Below the pieces are notes generated by a model. It was not told the origin of the DNA. It searched no databases and saw only the letters and a list, made by a program, of their open reading frames with translations. Both the position numbers and the translations under genes were made by a program. A DNA stretch of 64,000 nucleotides from Quercus robur (Eukaryota; Streptophyta; Magnoliopsida; Fagales; Fagaceae). Where the stretch lies: NCBI RefSeq assembly GCF_932294415.1, contig NC_065537.1, forward strand, positions 51,814,302 to 51,878,301. The letters run 5' to 3'. Of the stretch, positions 52,289-63,432 are shown piece by piece (within the stretch, counting starts at the first letter, position 1; each line of letters begins with the position of its first letter).

Positions 52289-52806
52289 TGACGGATCCAT
52301 TTAGGTGGACTTGACATTGTGTGACAAATGGGCTAATGGTGAACGGATCCGATGTGAACGGGCCCAAGGTGGATGGATCAAAAGGCCACGCGGCACTCAA
52401 AAGGTCATTGTGTGATCTCCAAGAAATCCTAAACAGAAACGACTTGCGCCTCATGATTAACCCTAGTCCATAGAATCCCAATATGAATAGAATTCTACAC
52501 AAGGAGGATTCTAGAAGATATGCACATTGATAAAGATCTTCCCTATAAGGAAAAAACTTATATGGCAAGCATATAATTTTGGCTCTACACTACTATAAAA
52601 ACCCAAAGACCCTCAGAAAACAGGTACGCATAATTCACCCCAGCTCTAGCACTCTAGAGTTGTGAGAAATTCTAACTTGACCTTCAGAGGGTGTTTGGCC
52701 GACACCACACCGGTGCTCTCTGTTAGGTCTCTTCTTTTTATTGTGCAAGTATTGTTTCAAGCGTGCGAGAACCGTGTGACTCACTGGTGATTTTTCGGCA
52801 TCATCA
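52289..52806 (+). repeat. LTR of a Ty3/gypsy element, plus orientation (probable 3' LTR)
   Basis: Features in order: a purine-rich tract (GAAGAGGGAAAAAACTGGTGG broadly, 52268-52288), TG at 52289, a TATA box (ACTATAAAAACCC) at about 52591-52604, and an end GGCATCATCA at 52797-52806. The short transcribed leader after TATA and the TTTTTCGGCATCATCA end are typical of plant gypsy LTRs. No primer-binding site follows the CA end, so this is a 3' or solo LTR. The left limit is uncertain; TG at 52318 is an alternative. Confidence 0.6.
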
Positions 52807-55334
52807 GAGTCTAATTGGTTAGGCAATGTGAAAGGCTATTTGATAGACTTGTTACTTTAAACACATGTTTTCAATTTTTAAACAACATTACACGCATTTT
52901 CACACTCTTCTTTACCCATACGTATTTCCACACATGTTTTCAAACAAGAAAACACATGTTTTCAAACACATGTACCAAACACCCCCTTAAAAGTTTGTTT
53001 TTAAAACCCAAAATGACTTTATACAACAACAACTCCTCTTTTTTTGGTTTTACACACTAATTTTAAACCCAAAATGTCATTTCGCACTTACACAAATGCA
53101 CCCTTGGTTAGATTTCTTTCCCACCTTTATTTCTGTTTTTCTGTTCTTCTTGGGTACTGACACTATCATATGTGAGCTATTTTTCTTATGAATCTGTATT
53201 TTTGGACTCCATATCTTTATCCAACTCTTTGCACTTGGTTGTGAAAGTTTCCCCTCCTTCACCCAAATCACCCTAGTCAAGTAAACAAAACAAAAAATTG
53301 TCGGTTTCAATTTCATAAAACAAACTAGAAGAAACATAGTAGCAGGAGTCAAGTAAACAAATATGATCTCCACCACCAACACAAAATCCCTCACCGCCGA
53401 CCACTACATCACTCTAGGTCTAGCCGATGAAACCATCAAATTTTGTTTTGAAACTCATACTTAAATTAGGTTAACGTTTTTTGTACTTTAAGTCTTTAAT
53501 TATAGGTTTTTTTTTTTTTTTTTTTGGGAGAATCAAGTACTTAACTATAGTTAAATTTGTGTTAAGTGATTTGTTTTTAAATGAGGTGATATTTTCTAGA
53601 CCCTTCGATCTATTTGGACTAAATCTTCACCTTTAAATGGAGACTCTCCATTTCCTAATGAAATGGAGAGGATCCAAATCCTCAAAACACAATCTCTCCA
53701 ATTTGGAGAGAAAAAAAGAATAGAGAACACGCGCTGGAAAGGGATTTGATGGAAGTAAAAAATTATTCTCGAAGTATTGCTGAAGTTGCATTATGCACCG
53801 TGCACCGTTTCTTTTTTTCTTTTCTTTTTTTAAGAAGATTTGTTTTTGTTTTGTTTCCACTTAGAGCATCTCTAATAGGCTCTCCAAACCTATTTTTGGA
53901 GAGCAAACAACAAAATATAAGCTCCTTCTCTCTCATCACTTTCTCTTTTCTATTTGTTTCTTCAGAGCACTGTTTCTCTCCACTCATCCTCTTTGTACTC
54001 TCTCGCTTTTGTCTCTCAAATGTCTCTAAACAAAGTATCGCTAAAGTTACACATTGCACACTAGTGAGTAGTGAATATAAACTCCACTTTCATAAAAAAA
54101 AAAAAGGTTTCCATCCTTTTTCTTTTTTAAGTTGCGAGCTGAATGAAGTACACAGTAATAATTTTTTATATATAAATATACTATCATTTAATTATTATTT
54201 TTATATAAGTGTATTAATCTAACATTACTAATTTCTATAATTAAGTTGTTTTTTTATATAAAAATATGTCATTAGCCCATAATAATTGTGTATTTATCCC
54301 AAGAAAAAAAAAACTAATAATAGGGGAATGAGAATCTAATAATATATAATAGGGATATGAGAATAAATTCATACAAACTAATTTTTTTTATCGTCTTATT
54401 TTTCTTCTCAACTAAACAAATTAGTTTTATATTCTTTCATTTTTCCTTCTTTCCAACCAAACACGCATAGTGGAAGAATAAAATCTCTTCTATCTTCCAC
54501 TTTTCTATCCTCCACCATTTTCTATCTCCCACTTTTCTATCACTTCAACCAAACGAAGCCTTAGATTTGAATTAACCCAAATCTAAGCAAACTAAAGTTA
54601 CTAGCATAGGATCCTTCCACAATTAAAGATCGCAAAAGCCCAACATTATTGAAGTTCTTTGTAATTGTTTATGAGCCTTGATCATCCTAGAATATATCTA
54701 ACATAACTCACCACAAACCCACATAACACACACTCAACTAATTTAATTCAATATCCAATCAAATTGGAGTATCACAATCTCTCCTACTTATATCCATGAG
54801 GTTCTTGTCATTTCCAATGTTGTTGGGCAATGTCCCCAAGACTAAATGGGATTATCAGGTTGGCAAATTGATTCAATCAATCTAGGGTAGAAGGACTAGA
54901 AGCTAGTGAACTATGTCATGGTTATTAAGGAATTGAAACAAAGCAAATACTTATAACCATTGTCAAATTTAATAACACAAATTAAAGGATCAAATTTAGT
55001 TTTTATTTCAATATATAATGATTTTAAAATAGAATACAACTCTAGATCCTTCATATGGTAAAGGTAAGTGACTCATAATAAATCATCAATAAAAATGCTA
55101 TAAATACATAAACGCCAAATATGAGGGGACTTTTATTGTACCTCAAATGTTTGAATGAACTAGGTGAAGAACTACAACATGACTCTCATCCTCATGTCTA
55201 GGCATAAAATGGTGCTTGCTCAACAGGCAAGCTTTACACTAAAAGAACACAACTTGATGGCATGATGAAACTAGCAAGTTCAAGATCCGAAGAAAGAGAC
55301 TGATCAAGGCAGCAATGGTGTTGAAATTCTTAAG
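52807..55334. other. Intergenic DNA, no gene recognised
   Basis: Open stretches at 53077-53394 and 53746-54222 are low-complexity and lack family resemblance. Words such as AGAGCATCTCTAATAGGCTC (about 53863) match the common start of plant MITEs, but I could not pair a second end. The pyrimidine-rich text at 54420-54550 resembles 22130-22270, suggesting a shared dispersed repeat. Confidence 0.5.
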
Positions 55335-55995
55335 AGTGCCCGAAGAATCATGTTTTGCATATGCAGTCAACCCTGCACCCTCAACCCTTTCCTCCTTTCA
55401 GGCTGCTTGGCAAGATAATTATAGTTGAAGAATGGTGACTTAAGGTATGTAAAATTCCATCAGAATGAGATTGAAGAGTCCATTCCAGACTAGTCTTCAC
55501 TGGGACATATAATACTACTAAAAAAATGGAAGAAGGAACACACACAAACACAAGGGAATTAAATGGATTAAATATGGGGCCAGTGGAAGAAGCCTCCTAT
55601 CAAACACGTATACCCTCTTATAGGCCTACTGACAAAAAAAATTTAGGAAGAGCAATAGAAAGGAAACTTTTGCAATCTTAAATAATTGAACTAATAGCTG
55701 GGAACAAAGTCAGATTTAATCCCCAAGGAACTTTTAAAACAGAGTTCAAAAAGAAATATCATTAACATTGTGCATATGAAAGAGAGGGAATAGTCCAAGT
55801 CAAACAGTGTTATCAAATAGGCAGCATTAGCTACAAAAACTTTAGCATCGGAAAGTAAGGAGCAAATGGTGGTAATAGCTTTAGGATATAACCCTGAATA
55901 GAGAAGATGCATCAAGTAGCAGGATCCACAAACCAAAAGAACTAATTCTACATAGAATTCCATTTTATAGATTACAAATTATCTGAGCTTCAATT
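55335..55995. repeat. Segmental duplication, copy A
   Basis: Shares ordered blocks with 57357-58105: TGCATATGCAGTCAACCCTG, GCTTGGCAAGATAA, AAATTCCATCAG, CCTACTGACAAA / CCTACCAAGAAA, TCCCCAAGGAACTTT, GGATCCACAAACCAAA and TACATAGAATTC. On the minus strand a 90-codon frame (55963-55691) is open in this copy only, so it is probably not a gene. Confidence 0.75.
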
Positions 55996-57356
55996 TTATA
56001 GTTTGAACTTTGGAGTCGTGATTTGTACAAGGTACTTCGATGACAAATAGAGGCAAATGTAACATTGGCGATTATCAAAACATTAAAGACTAAAGTGACA
56101 ACCGAAATTCAAGTACAAAATTGAATCTGTACACATTTTTTTTATTTATTTTAAGGACAAAATTGAATCTTCACACACAATTCAAGGAGGAAAACAATTT
56201 GTCCTAATTTATTATTTTATATAAATAATTATTGATAATAACCCTTCATTTTAAATCTTCAAATCTGAATCCCTTTTTTACAAATATAGAGTTCTATAGG
56301 CACTGTCACTAAAACTAACACAAGTGTCGGGTACCTAATTTTAATGAATCCCCTGCGAGTCTTTCAACCCATTGAAGTGAGAGAGACAAAGAGTCTTAAT
56401 TTCCAATTCTAATGGTCTAGTTCAAGCAAACAGGGTTTGATCTGCACTGCAACTGGCTTGTATTTGAGACCTCAATGTCCACTATAGTTTTCAAGTTGCA
56501 AGTGAACAAAAGCCAGCACAAGGTTTATTTAGAACATATAACCAATTAAAGCATCCTTCCAGAACTTTTTTCCCCTGGTAAAAAGACATCAGGTGTGAAC
56601 ATTTGGCAAGCATTTTCTATTCTAGTTTTCAGTGGTTTCTGCCTGTCATAACAAGCTAGCTTGCTACTCACATCAGCTGTCAAAAATCAGAAACGACTCA
56701 AACAGAAGCGAGTGCATAATCAAATGAGCTACAGGATTCCATGGGAGTAATGCCTATCTAATTTATCATAGTGACTTCAACAAGTTGAGTGATACAGAAA
56801 CGTTTTTTTCCAAGGCTGCTAACAGGACCTGTACCAGTTGTAATAGGTGCATAATCAAAATTTATCATAGTAACTTTAACAAGCTGAGTGATACAAAAAC
56901 TTTTTTCACAATTGTTAACATCATTGTTATAATTGGTATATAATAAAAATTTATCATGGTCACTTCAACAAGTTGAGTGATACAAAACTTTCACAACTTT
57001 TTCATAACTCCTAAATGCATAACAAAAATGAGTTGAATAGTAAGAGCATTCACATCCGTTTAGACAGAATTTAGGCAAATTATAGCATAGGAAACTATTT
57101 TTTCTATTTTTACCTAATCACTCTCAACTACATCCATGAAAGTGATGTTACTCCTATACATCCTGAAAAGTTGTGAAAACCATAAAATAAAATAAATAAT
57201 AAAATAAAGTTTAAAGAAAAGTGTGTGCCTAGTACTAGATTTTGCAGAAAATGCTTTGAAGTAATGAAATTATGTCTGGGTGCTTCAATGCGATTCAAAA
57301 ATATCAGACAGAATTACACTTTATTGTTAGATCATCCAATCATTCTAAATTCTTAT

Positions 57357-58105
57357 AATGCCCGGGTAATCAGATTATGCATATGCAGTCAACCCTGCAG
57401 CCTCAAAGCTTTCTTTCTTCTTCCAAACTGCTTGGCAAGATAACTATATTGAAGAAGGGTAATAAGGTACAGAAATTCCATCAGCATGAATGCACGACAT
57501 TGGAATCCTCCCTTTTAAACCATTCTTCAATCTGACATCTAATACTAGCAATAAAGAAACAAAAACGAGGAAGAAACACACACAAACACTAAGTAACAAA
57601 ATGGAGGAAATATGTGTCAGTGGAAAATCCTGAAGCCTCTTAACAAACACGGATACCCTCTTAATAGACCTACCAAGAAATATAGAGGACCTATGGAAAG
57701 GAAACTTGTGCAATCCTAAATTATTCAACCAATAGATGGGAACAGGAATTAGATTTCATCCCCAAGGAACTTTAAAACACAGTTAACATTGTGCAGCCCA
57801 ACTATCCAAGTCAGACAATGTTATTAAAAGGCAGCACAAGCCACATGAACCTCATTCTTCATCTGAAAGATAGGGTCTAGTCCAAGTTAGTCCAAGTTAG
57901 ACAATGTTATCAATAGGCAGCATGAGCAAAAACTTCAACATACAAAAATATATAGGACACATAAATACTAGTATATGATGGAAATAGCTTCAGAATATAA
58001 CACTGCATATGCCACATCAAGTTCAAGTGCTTAGTTGTTGGATACTTGGATCCACAAACCAAAGAACCGATTTTACATAGAATTCAATTATATAAATTTT
58101 AAATG
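57357..58105. repeat. Segmental duplication, copy B
   Basis: Partner of 55335-55995, slightly longer because the block beginning GACAATGTTATYAA is itself doubled (about 57825 and 57900). Parts of a third copy follow: ATGTTATCAATAGGCAGCAT at about 58427, and GATTTTGAAACCAAACACGC at about 58901 matching 58155. Confidence 0.7.
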
Positions 58106-58109
58106 AATT

Positions 58110-59703
58110 CGATTCAATTTATTTCTCTCATTCAACAGAATCCTATGGTTTTATTTTGAAACCAAACATGCAAATGGAATTTTTTTTTTTTTTTTTTTTT
58201 GAAACAACCCTTTTTTAAATCTAAGAGAAATTAACATTAGAAAATTCCATTATGCCCTCTTTTTAAAGAATAAAAAAAAGTCCAAAATCATATGCTCACA
58301 TTTAAAATACTACTAAAAGCTTCAATCAGCTGTACAATGGAATAAACACCAAAACCTTCACTTTTTGCATCAAAAGCATCATTATCATTGTGCATATGAA
58401 AGAGGGTATATTTCAAGTTAGACAATGTTATCAATAGGCAGCATAAGCTGATGAGCACTGAGTAACAACAACTTCAGCACAACTTCAGCATCAAAAAGTA
58501 AAGAGCAAAAATTCACTTTTATAGATTTCAAATGAATTACTTATCAAAAAAAAAAAAAAAAAGAGATTTCAAATGAATTGACCTTCAGAAACAAAAGAGC
58601 AGCACAGGAACAATCAAACCTACACACATCTGAGATGACATTAGGAAGATTGAGCTTATTACAACAAAGGGCACTTCTAATACTAACTGCCAGCTTTGCA
58701 GTAGCAGCAGCATTACATGCTGTACTAAGTACTAACCCAGCAGAATCTACAACAAGCAATTAACTTACTAAGTTCTAAGATGTTAATAATCGTAGTTTGG
58801 ATAGCCCAACCAGCTTGAGCCCCATTTGAATCAAGAAAATCATAACAGGCTTTTGCATCCCCTTCAATTCATTTCACTCATGCAACGGAAACCTATTGAC
58901 TTTGATTTTGAAACCAAACACGCAAATGGAATTCTATCAACCATCTTTTCCATTATACCCTTTTCCAAAGGGTAAAACCCAAGTCCAAAATCACATCCTC
59001 ACATCTAAAATACAAGAAAAAAATAGGACAAACAAATCCAAGCACTTGCTTCAATCAACTCTACAAAACAATAAGCACCAAAGCTACCTCTTTCACATCA
59101 AAATCGCCCTCGCCATCCTTACAAAAACTTCAACAATAACAACAACAACAACGAATAGTAATCCAATCTCCCCCACCTCATAATCAATATTTACACAATT
59201 CAATTCGATTCTTATTAACATCAAATCCGATGTGGTGCTAAAATTCCAAACAGCATCCATTCCAGAAACAGTCCGTATCCATTTCAAAAACAAAAATCCC
59301 AAGTGAGAAATCAACATAAACAAAACATAAAAAAGGCTTTTAATTCTAAAAAACATCCAGACAAATTTTATTTTCAATCTATACAAAACCCAAAACTTAA
59401 AACAACCCCTTCCAAAATCACCACTTTCCAATCACCCTCATAAAACCTTCAACGACAACAATAACAACACACATAACAATCCAACATTCCCACCTTGTAA
59501 ACAATAACAGTTACACAATTTAATTCTTATCAACATCAAATTCAGTATACTACAAAAAAATTTCCAATGACCACATATCTTTTGATTCCATGTCAACAAC
59601 AACAACAACTCATATCCATTTCAAAAAAAAACAAAAATCCCATCTGAGAAATCAACATAAAAAGGCATTTCAGTTCCAAAAACACCCAAACCATTTTTTG
59701 TAT
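58110..59703. other. Region downstream of RPS14, repeats only
   Basis: Contains a long T-run (about 58179-58200), an A-run (about 58544-58562), and a roughly 300-bp direct repeat with CAACAATAACAAC- and CATCCGATT-like words (about 59100-59340 and 59410-59660). That repeat shares AAATCAACATAAA and AATTCTTATYAACATCAAAT. It may include the 3' UTR of the RPS14 gene. A 71-codon minus frame at 58759-58544 (GLVLSTACNAAATAKLAVS...) is not recognised. Confidence 0.5.
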
Positions 59704-60015
59704 CTACCAAGAAGCTTTCTTAATGCCAGCAAGAGCGCCTTTTGAAGCGAGTTCACGAAACACGATACGAGACATACGGAAGAACTGGTACACACCGCGA
59801 GATCGGCCGGTGAAGATGCACCGGTTCCTGAGGCGAGTGAAGGAGCTGTTTCGAGGCAACTTGGCTAGCTTGTACTGTTGTTGTTCTCTCAACTCCGGTG
59901 GAAGCTCTGGGTCTCTGAGGAAAGCCTTGAACAGGTTGCGCTTCAGTTCGAACTGCTTAGCCAGTTGACGGCGCTGGTTGTCGTGGATGTTGCGGTTCTC
60001 TCTGCGGACCTCCAT
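59704..60015 (-). CDS. RPS14: Mitochondrial ribosomal protein S14 (uS14m), nuclear copy, 103 aa
   Basis: An intronless frame with the full uS14 family layout: basic N-terminus ([20 protein letters not shown]), AFLRDPELP, the conserved [15 protein letters not shown] (about 52-66), TGRSRGVY (69-76), [13 protein letters not shown] and the C-terminal GIKKASW. These are hallmarks of the plant mitochondrial form rather than the plastid one, which ends GATRSSW. The protein binds 16S-like rRNA in the head of the mitochondrial small subunit. The length equals the mitochondrion-encoded form (about 100 aa). The ATG has an in-frame TGA 30 nt upstream, so no cleavable presequence is encoded unless an upstream intron was missed. 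Complete frame, nuclear-style promoter and surrounding nuclear transposons argue for a functional gene transferred from the mitochondrion. Confidence 0.9.
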   Translation of the reverse strand: MEVRRENRNIHDNQRRQLAKQFELKRNLFKAFLRDPELPPELREQQQYKLAKLPRNSSFTRLRNRCIFTGRSRGVYQFFRMSRIVFRELASKGALAGIKKASW

Positions 60016-60160
60016 TGCTATCAGATGTCTGTGTTTCTCTTCTCACGTTTCAGTAGAAGTGAAGTAGAGCGAAATGTAAATGGGTTTTTTGGACTTCGGC
60101 TTATTGTCAATGGGCCTTCTTCTTTTTTGTCATTTTTCTTGGGCCCATTTTCGGCCGGTA
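60016..60160 (-). promoter_or_regulatory. RPS14 promoter with site II (TGGGCC) elements
   Basis: TGGGCC at 60111-60116 and the palindrome TGGGCCCA at 60140-60147 lie about 95-130 bp upstream of the ATG. Site II motifs are bound by TCP factors and are enriched in plant genes for mitochondrial and ribosomal proteins. A purine-rich run (AAAAAAAAAAGGAAAAGATG) follows at about 60175 on the plus strand. Confidence 0.55.
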
Positions 60161-60476
60161 CATGTTCAATAGCAAAAAAAAAAAGGAAAAGATGAAGATG
60201 ACGATGAGAACAAAAATTAAAAGATGAGATGAGTGTCAAGAAATATACAGAGTAGTAGACCCGAAGAGAAATCTTTGGAGATGAACAAATCTGAGAGAGG
60301 GAGGAGATAAGACTTAAGAGAGACAGGAGGTTAAGTGAGAGTCAGACCGTTTGAATAGAAGAGTATAGAGGGAATTTAAAAAGACATTTTGAATATACAG
60401 TTGTGATGAGGTTTGGGATGTGGGAATATTGGGAATTTGGTGATAGATGGACTTAAAAAAGAGGAGCAGTTCCAGT

Positions 60477-60624
60477 GTCACAACAAAAGGCACAACTTGC
60501 ACTATAACTCACTCATGTGTGGTTGGTAGAAGGGTGTTCCTACATGGATTCATCATCACCCCTCTACTAACCACAACTCGTCACATGGTGAGTTGTGGTA
60601 TAAATTGTACCTTTTGTTGTGTCA
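60477..60624. mobile_element. MITE, about 148 bp, inverted repeat
   Basis: CACAACAAAAGGCACAACTT at the left is matched by its near reverse complement (AAATTGTACCTTTTGTTGTG) at the right. The inner arms ACTATAACTCAC and GTGAGTTGTGGT also pair, so almost the whole element can fold. It lies upstream of RPS14. Confidence 0.7.
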
Positions 60625-61127
60625 TCAAACTTTTTTCTAAAAAGAAAGATGAAAATAGGGGAAGAGAAAGACCAAAGACACATGCCACGTAGATGAAGGA
60701 GAAGTAAAAAAATGAATCAAAAGATATGATAGTAGTGGGGTTGGTTTAGAGAAAGGATCCTACTAAGGGTATCTTTAGAGCAATTGTTAATAAATTATTT
60801 TAGGAAATTTTTTACTCCACTTTTATGGGAAATAGAAAAAACTATCAAAATATTAATTGCCTTTAATGAATGAATAGTGAAAATTGAAAATTAAAATCAT
60901 TATTTTATATCTATATTCCACTTTTTTGAATTGATGTTTTTTTCCCTTTGATGAGATTGAATTGATACTTTTAGGTTATATATATAAAATCTCAAAACAC
61001 TCATGAAACGATATGCTAAAATATTTCATTTCACTAGCCAAACCAAAAACGAGTTCCAAAATAGAATTAATAACATTGCAAAAAACCAATGATATTTCCT
61101 AGAATAATTATAGTACCACATATTTGT

Positions 61128-61256
61128 ACACACACTTTGTCACAATTATCTTATATGACAGACTATATTGGCTGTTTATTACTATCATATGGATTCATTA
61201 TTTTTTCTTCACAACTCATAATCCGCCACGTAGAATAGTTGTGATAAAGTGTGTGA
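61128..61256. mobile_element. MITE-like inverted repeat, about 130 bp
   Basis: ACACACTTTGTCACAATTATC pairs with the right end AGTTGTGATAAAGTGTGTG (near-perfect reverse complement). Related arms (GTGTGGTAGACTATGAGTG and CACTTATAGTCTATCAC) follow at 61258-61337, suggesting a nested or composite element. Similar words occur at 21390-21485. Confidence 0.6.
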
Positions 61257-61339
61257 AAGTGTGGTAGACTATGAGTGATGAAAGAAACAATTGTGGATCC
61301 ATATAAAAATCATAAACAACCACTTATAGTCTATCACGT

Positions 61340-63432
61340 TAGTTAGCATTATGAAAAAAAAAAAAAAAAAGAGTTGTGCTCCTATAGAGCTTGAACTATA
61401 AGCCATGAGATCCGTAACTCCTACCTCGGCTCATTGAAAGTGCATATAGCTCGACAGTCTCTAGGACGTTGGTACTAAATTGACCGGCATTGGACACAAA
61501 CTAATAACTACTGCTATAAGTTTATGTATTTTTTAACCATTAAATTAAGATGTGTTAGTGGATCGATAATACAACGGAATTGTCTTTTATTATAAAAGAA
61601 GGGTCAAGATTTAGTGTCATTTGAGAATTATTAAAAATAAGTCTTGTTTTTCGTCTCAGCTTTTTAGCAAATAATTTAGCTTTTAATTTTTTTTTAAATA
61701 AACTAACTTTTAGTTTTTTTGTAACATATTTAACATAAAAATTATCAAAAACAATATCTTTTAGTAAGATACTTTGCAAATAAGTCACCAAAAATAAGCA
61801 ATTCCCAAATGCATTTTTGATCCAAATTGTGATTAGTGCAAATCTTTTTCACATGGGATTACCTCTTAACATTATTTTTATTGTACACTAATTAACTTCA
61901 TTTTTAATTTTCATAATGATAAGGCAAAGACTCCAACCTAAAGAGTGTTGATCTCTTTTTTTTAATAGGCAGATACTAGGGAGAGGGGAAAGATGGGGTT
62001 GGAACCATAAACATGGGGCAACACAAATCGTTGGGCAATCACTTGAACACCATTCTCCTTCCAAATATGAATTCCACATAAAATTGAAAAGTTTCAAATA
62101 AAATATGAAGCAATTAGAAAATAAATTATAATATATTTCAAATGCTCAGTAAGCCCAATGAAGCACATATCTTATACACAAATGGACTTGGCTCTATCAA
62201 AGAGCCAATACACCATTATCAGGCCGTAAGTCTCACATTTTTCCACAAGCAATGACATTCGTAACTTGAAGATACCTTAACAAAGATCATTCCAGGGCTT
62301 GACAAAATCTCCTCAGTTAGGACATGTCTCCTACATTAAACGACCTGCAAACTCAACAAAAACAGATTATCAACAGTCCTTACTAGCCAAATGAACAAAT
62401 AGGGGTTTCTAAATTAAAGATAATTAACATCAAACTTTAAATAAAGTCCTACCATGGAAATTAAGATATGCAAGGTCTCATGCCTATGCCAATAAAGGAA
62501 TTTGCTAACCTATTTCCCACTGTTATTAACCATCAACTTGTGCCTCTTCGGTCTTCACAATAATTTCTACAAGAGTCCAGACAAATTTTGGTAGCAAGAA
62601 ACATCAAATAGCCCATGATGATGGAGGAGAATTTAAAGCCCAGAGGAAAGAAGGCCCATCTGTCTATTTTATATTAGACTGCTTGCTATCACAAGACTAT
62701 TGTTTTGTTCATATCTAATTTATGTTTTTTTTTTTTTTTTAATGTATTTAGCAATTAAAAGGTTGGAGATAAAAGATTAAGATTCAAGGGTCATTGTAGG
62801 CATAGAAAGTGGTCTCGAGGATGAGAATGATGATATAGAAGACGAAACTCCCTTCATGGTGCTGGATCCATAGAACTTGCAGCACGAGATGAATTGGAGG
62901 ATTGGTTGGTGTGTGCAGTTAGATTGGTGGACTTTATCCTTTGTTTATTAATCTCCATTCATTCAAATCTCCTTGGTAGGGATCCTTGTTTTTTTTCCAG
63001 AAAAAGAGCAGATACTATGATTAAATTTTGAACAATAAAATATCAAATTCTAGGCTCAAGAGCTCAAGCAATATTTAGATATGTTATCTCACATAATAGA
63101 CAAGAAAATACTACCTAGGATCAATGACCCAAATGAGGCTACTATAATACTCTTATTTAGCAACCCTAGAATCCTATCCTTCACGTTCATATAACAGATA
63201 AATCATAACCATCTAATTTCATTAAAAGTCACATGCTAGTCACATAACCTTTTAAAATGCTTATTTTTTTAAATAGCTACAATGAAATTTTAACTTATGA
63301 TGTCACGATGATTTTTCTTTATCATCAAGCAAAGGGATATTGATAAACAGAACATTGCATGGATAAATAACCAACTAGTCTAGTGATAGCAAGCAAACAT
63401 ACAAAATGGACTAATAGTCTAAAAGGCCTTCT
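61340..63432. other. Intergenic DNA, no gene recognised
   Basis: AT-rich. Short minus-strand frames (61555-61791, 61888-62097) have no recognisable domain. Text such as GAGCTTGAACTATAAGCC and CTCGGCTCATTGAAAG (about 61386-61440) may be an old tRNA-related SINE fragment, but I cannot define its ends. Confidence 0.5.

Noticed and set aside
52115-52330. Minus-strand frames over the LTR start
   Set aside because: They lie in LTR and flanking noncoding sequence, with no domain.
53746-54222. 158-codon plus-strand frame
   Set aside because: Phe/Ser/Leu-rich, overlaps pyrimidine-rich and MITE-like text, no domain, and opposite-strand frames are equally open.
55691-55963. 90-codon minus frame with a hydrophobic start
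   Set aside because: The duplicate copy at 57.4-58.1 kb does not preserve the frame, so there is no sign of coding constraint.
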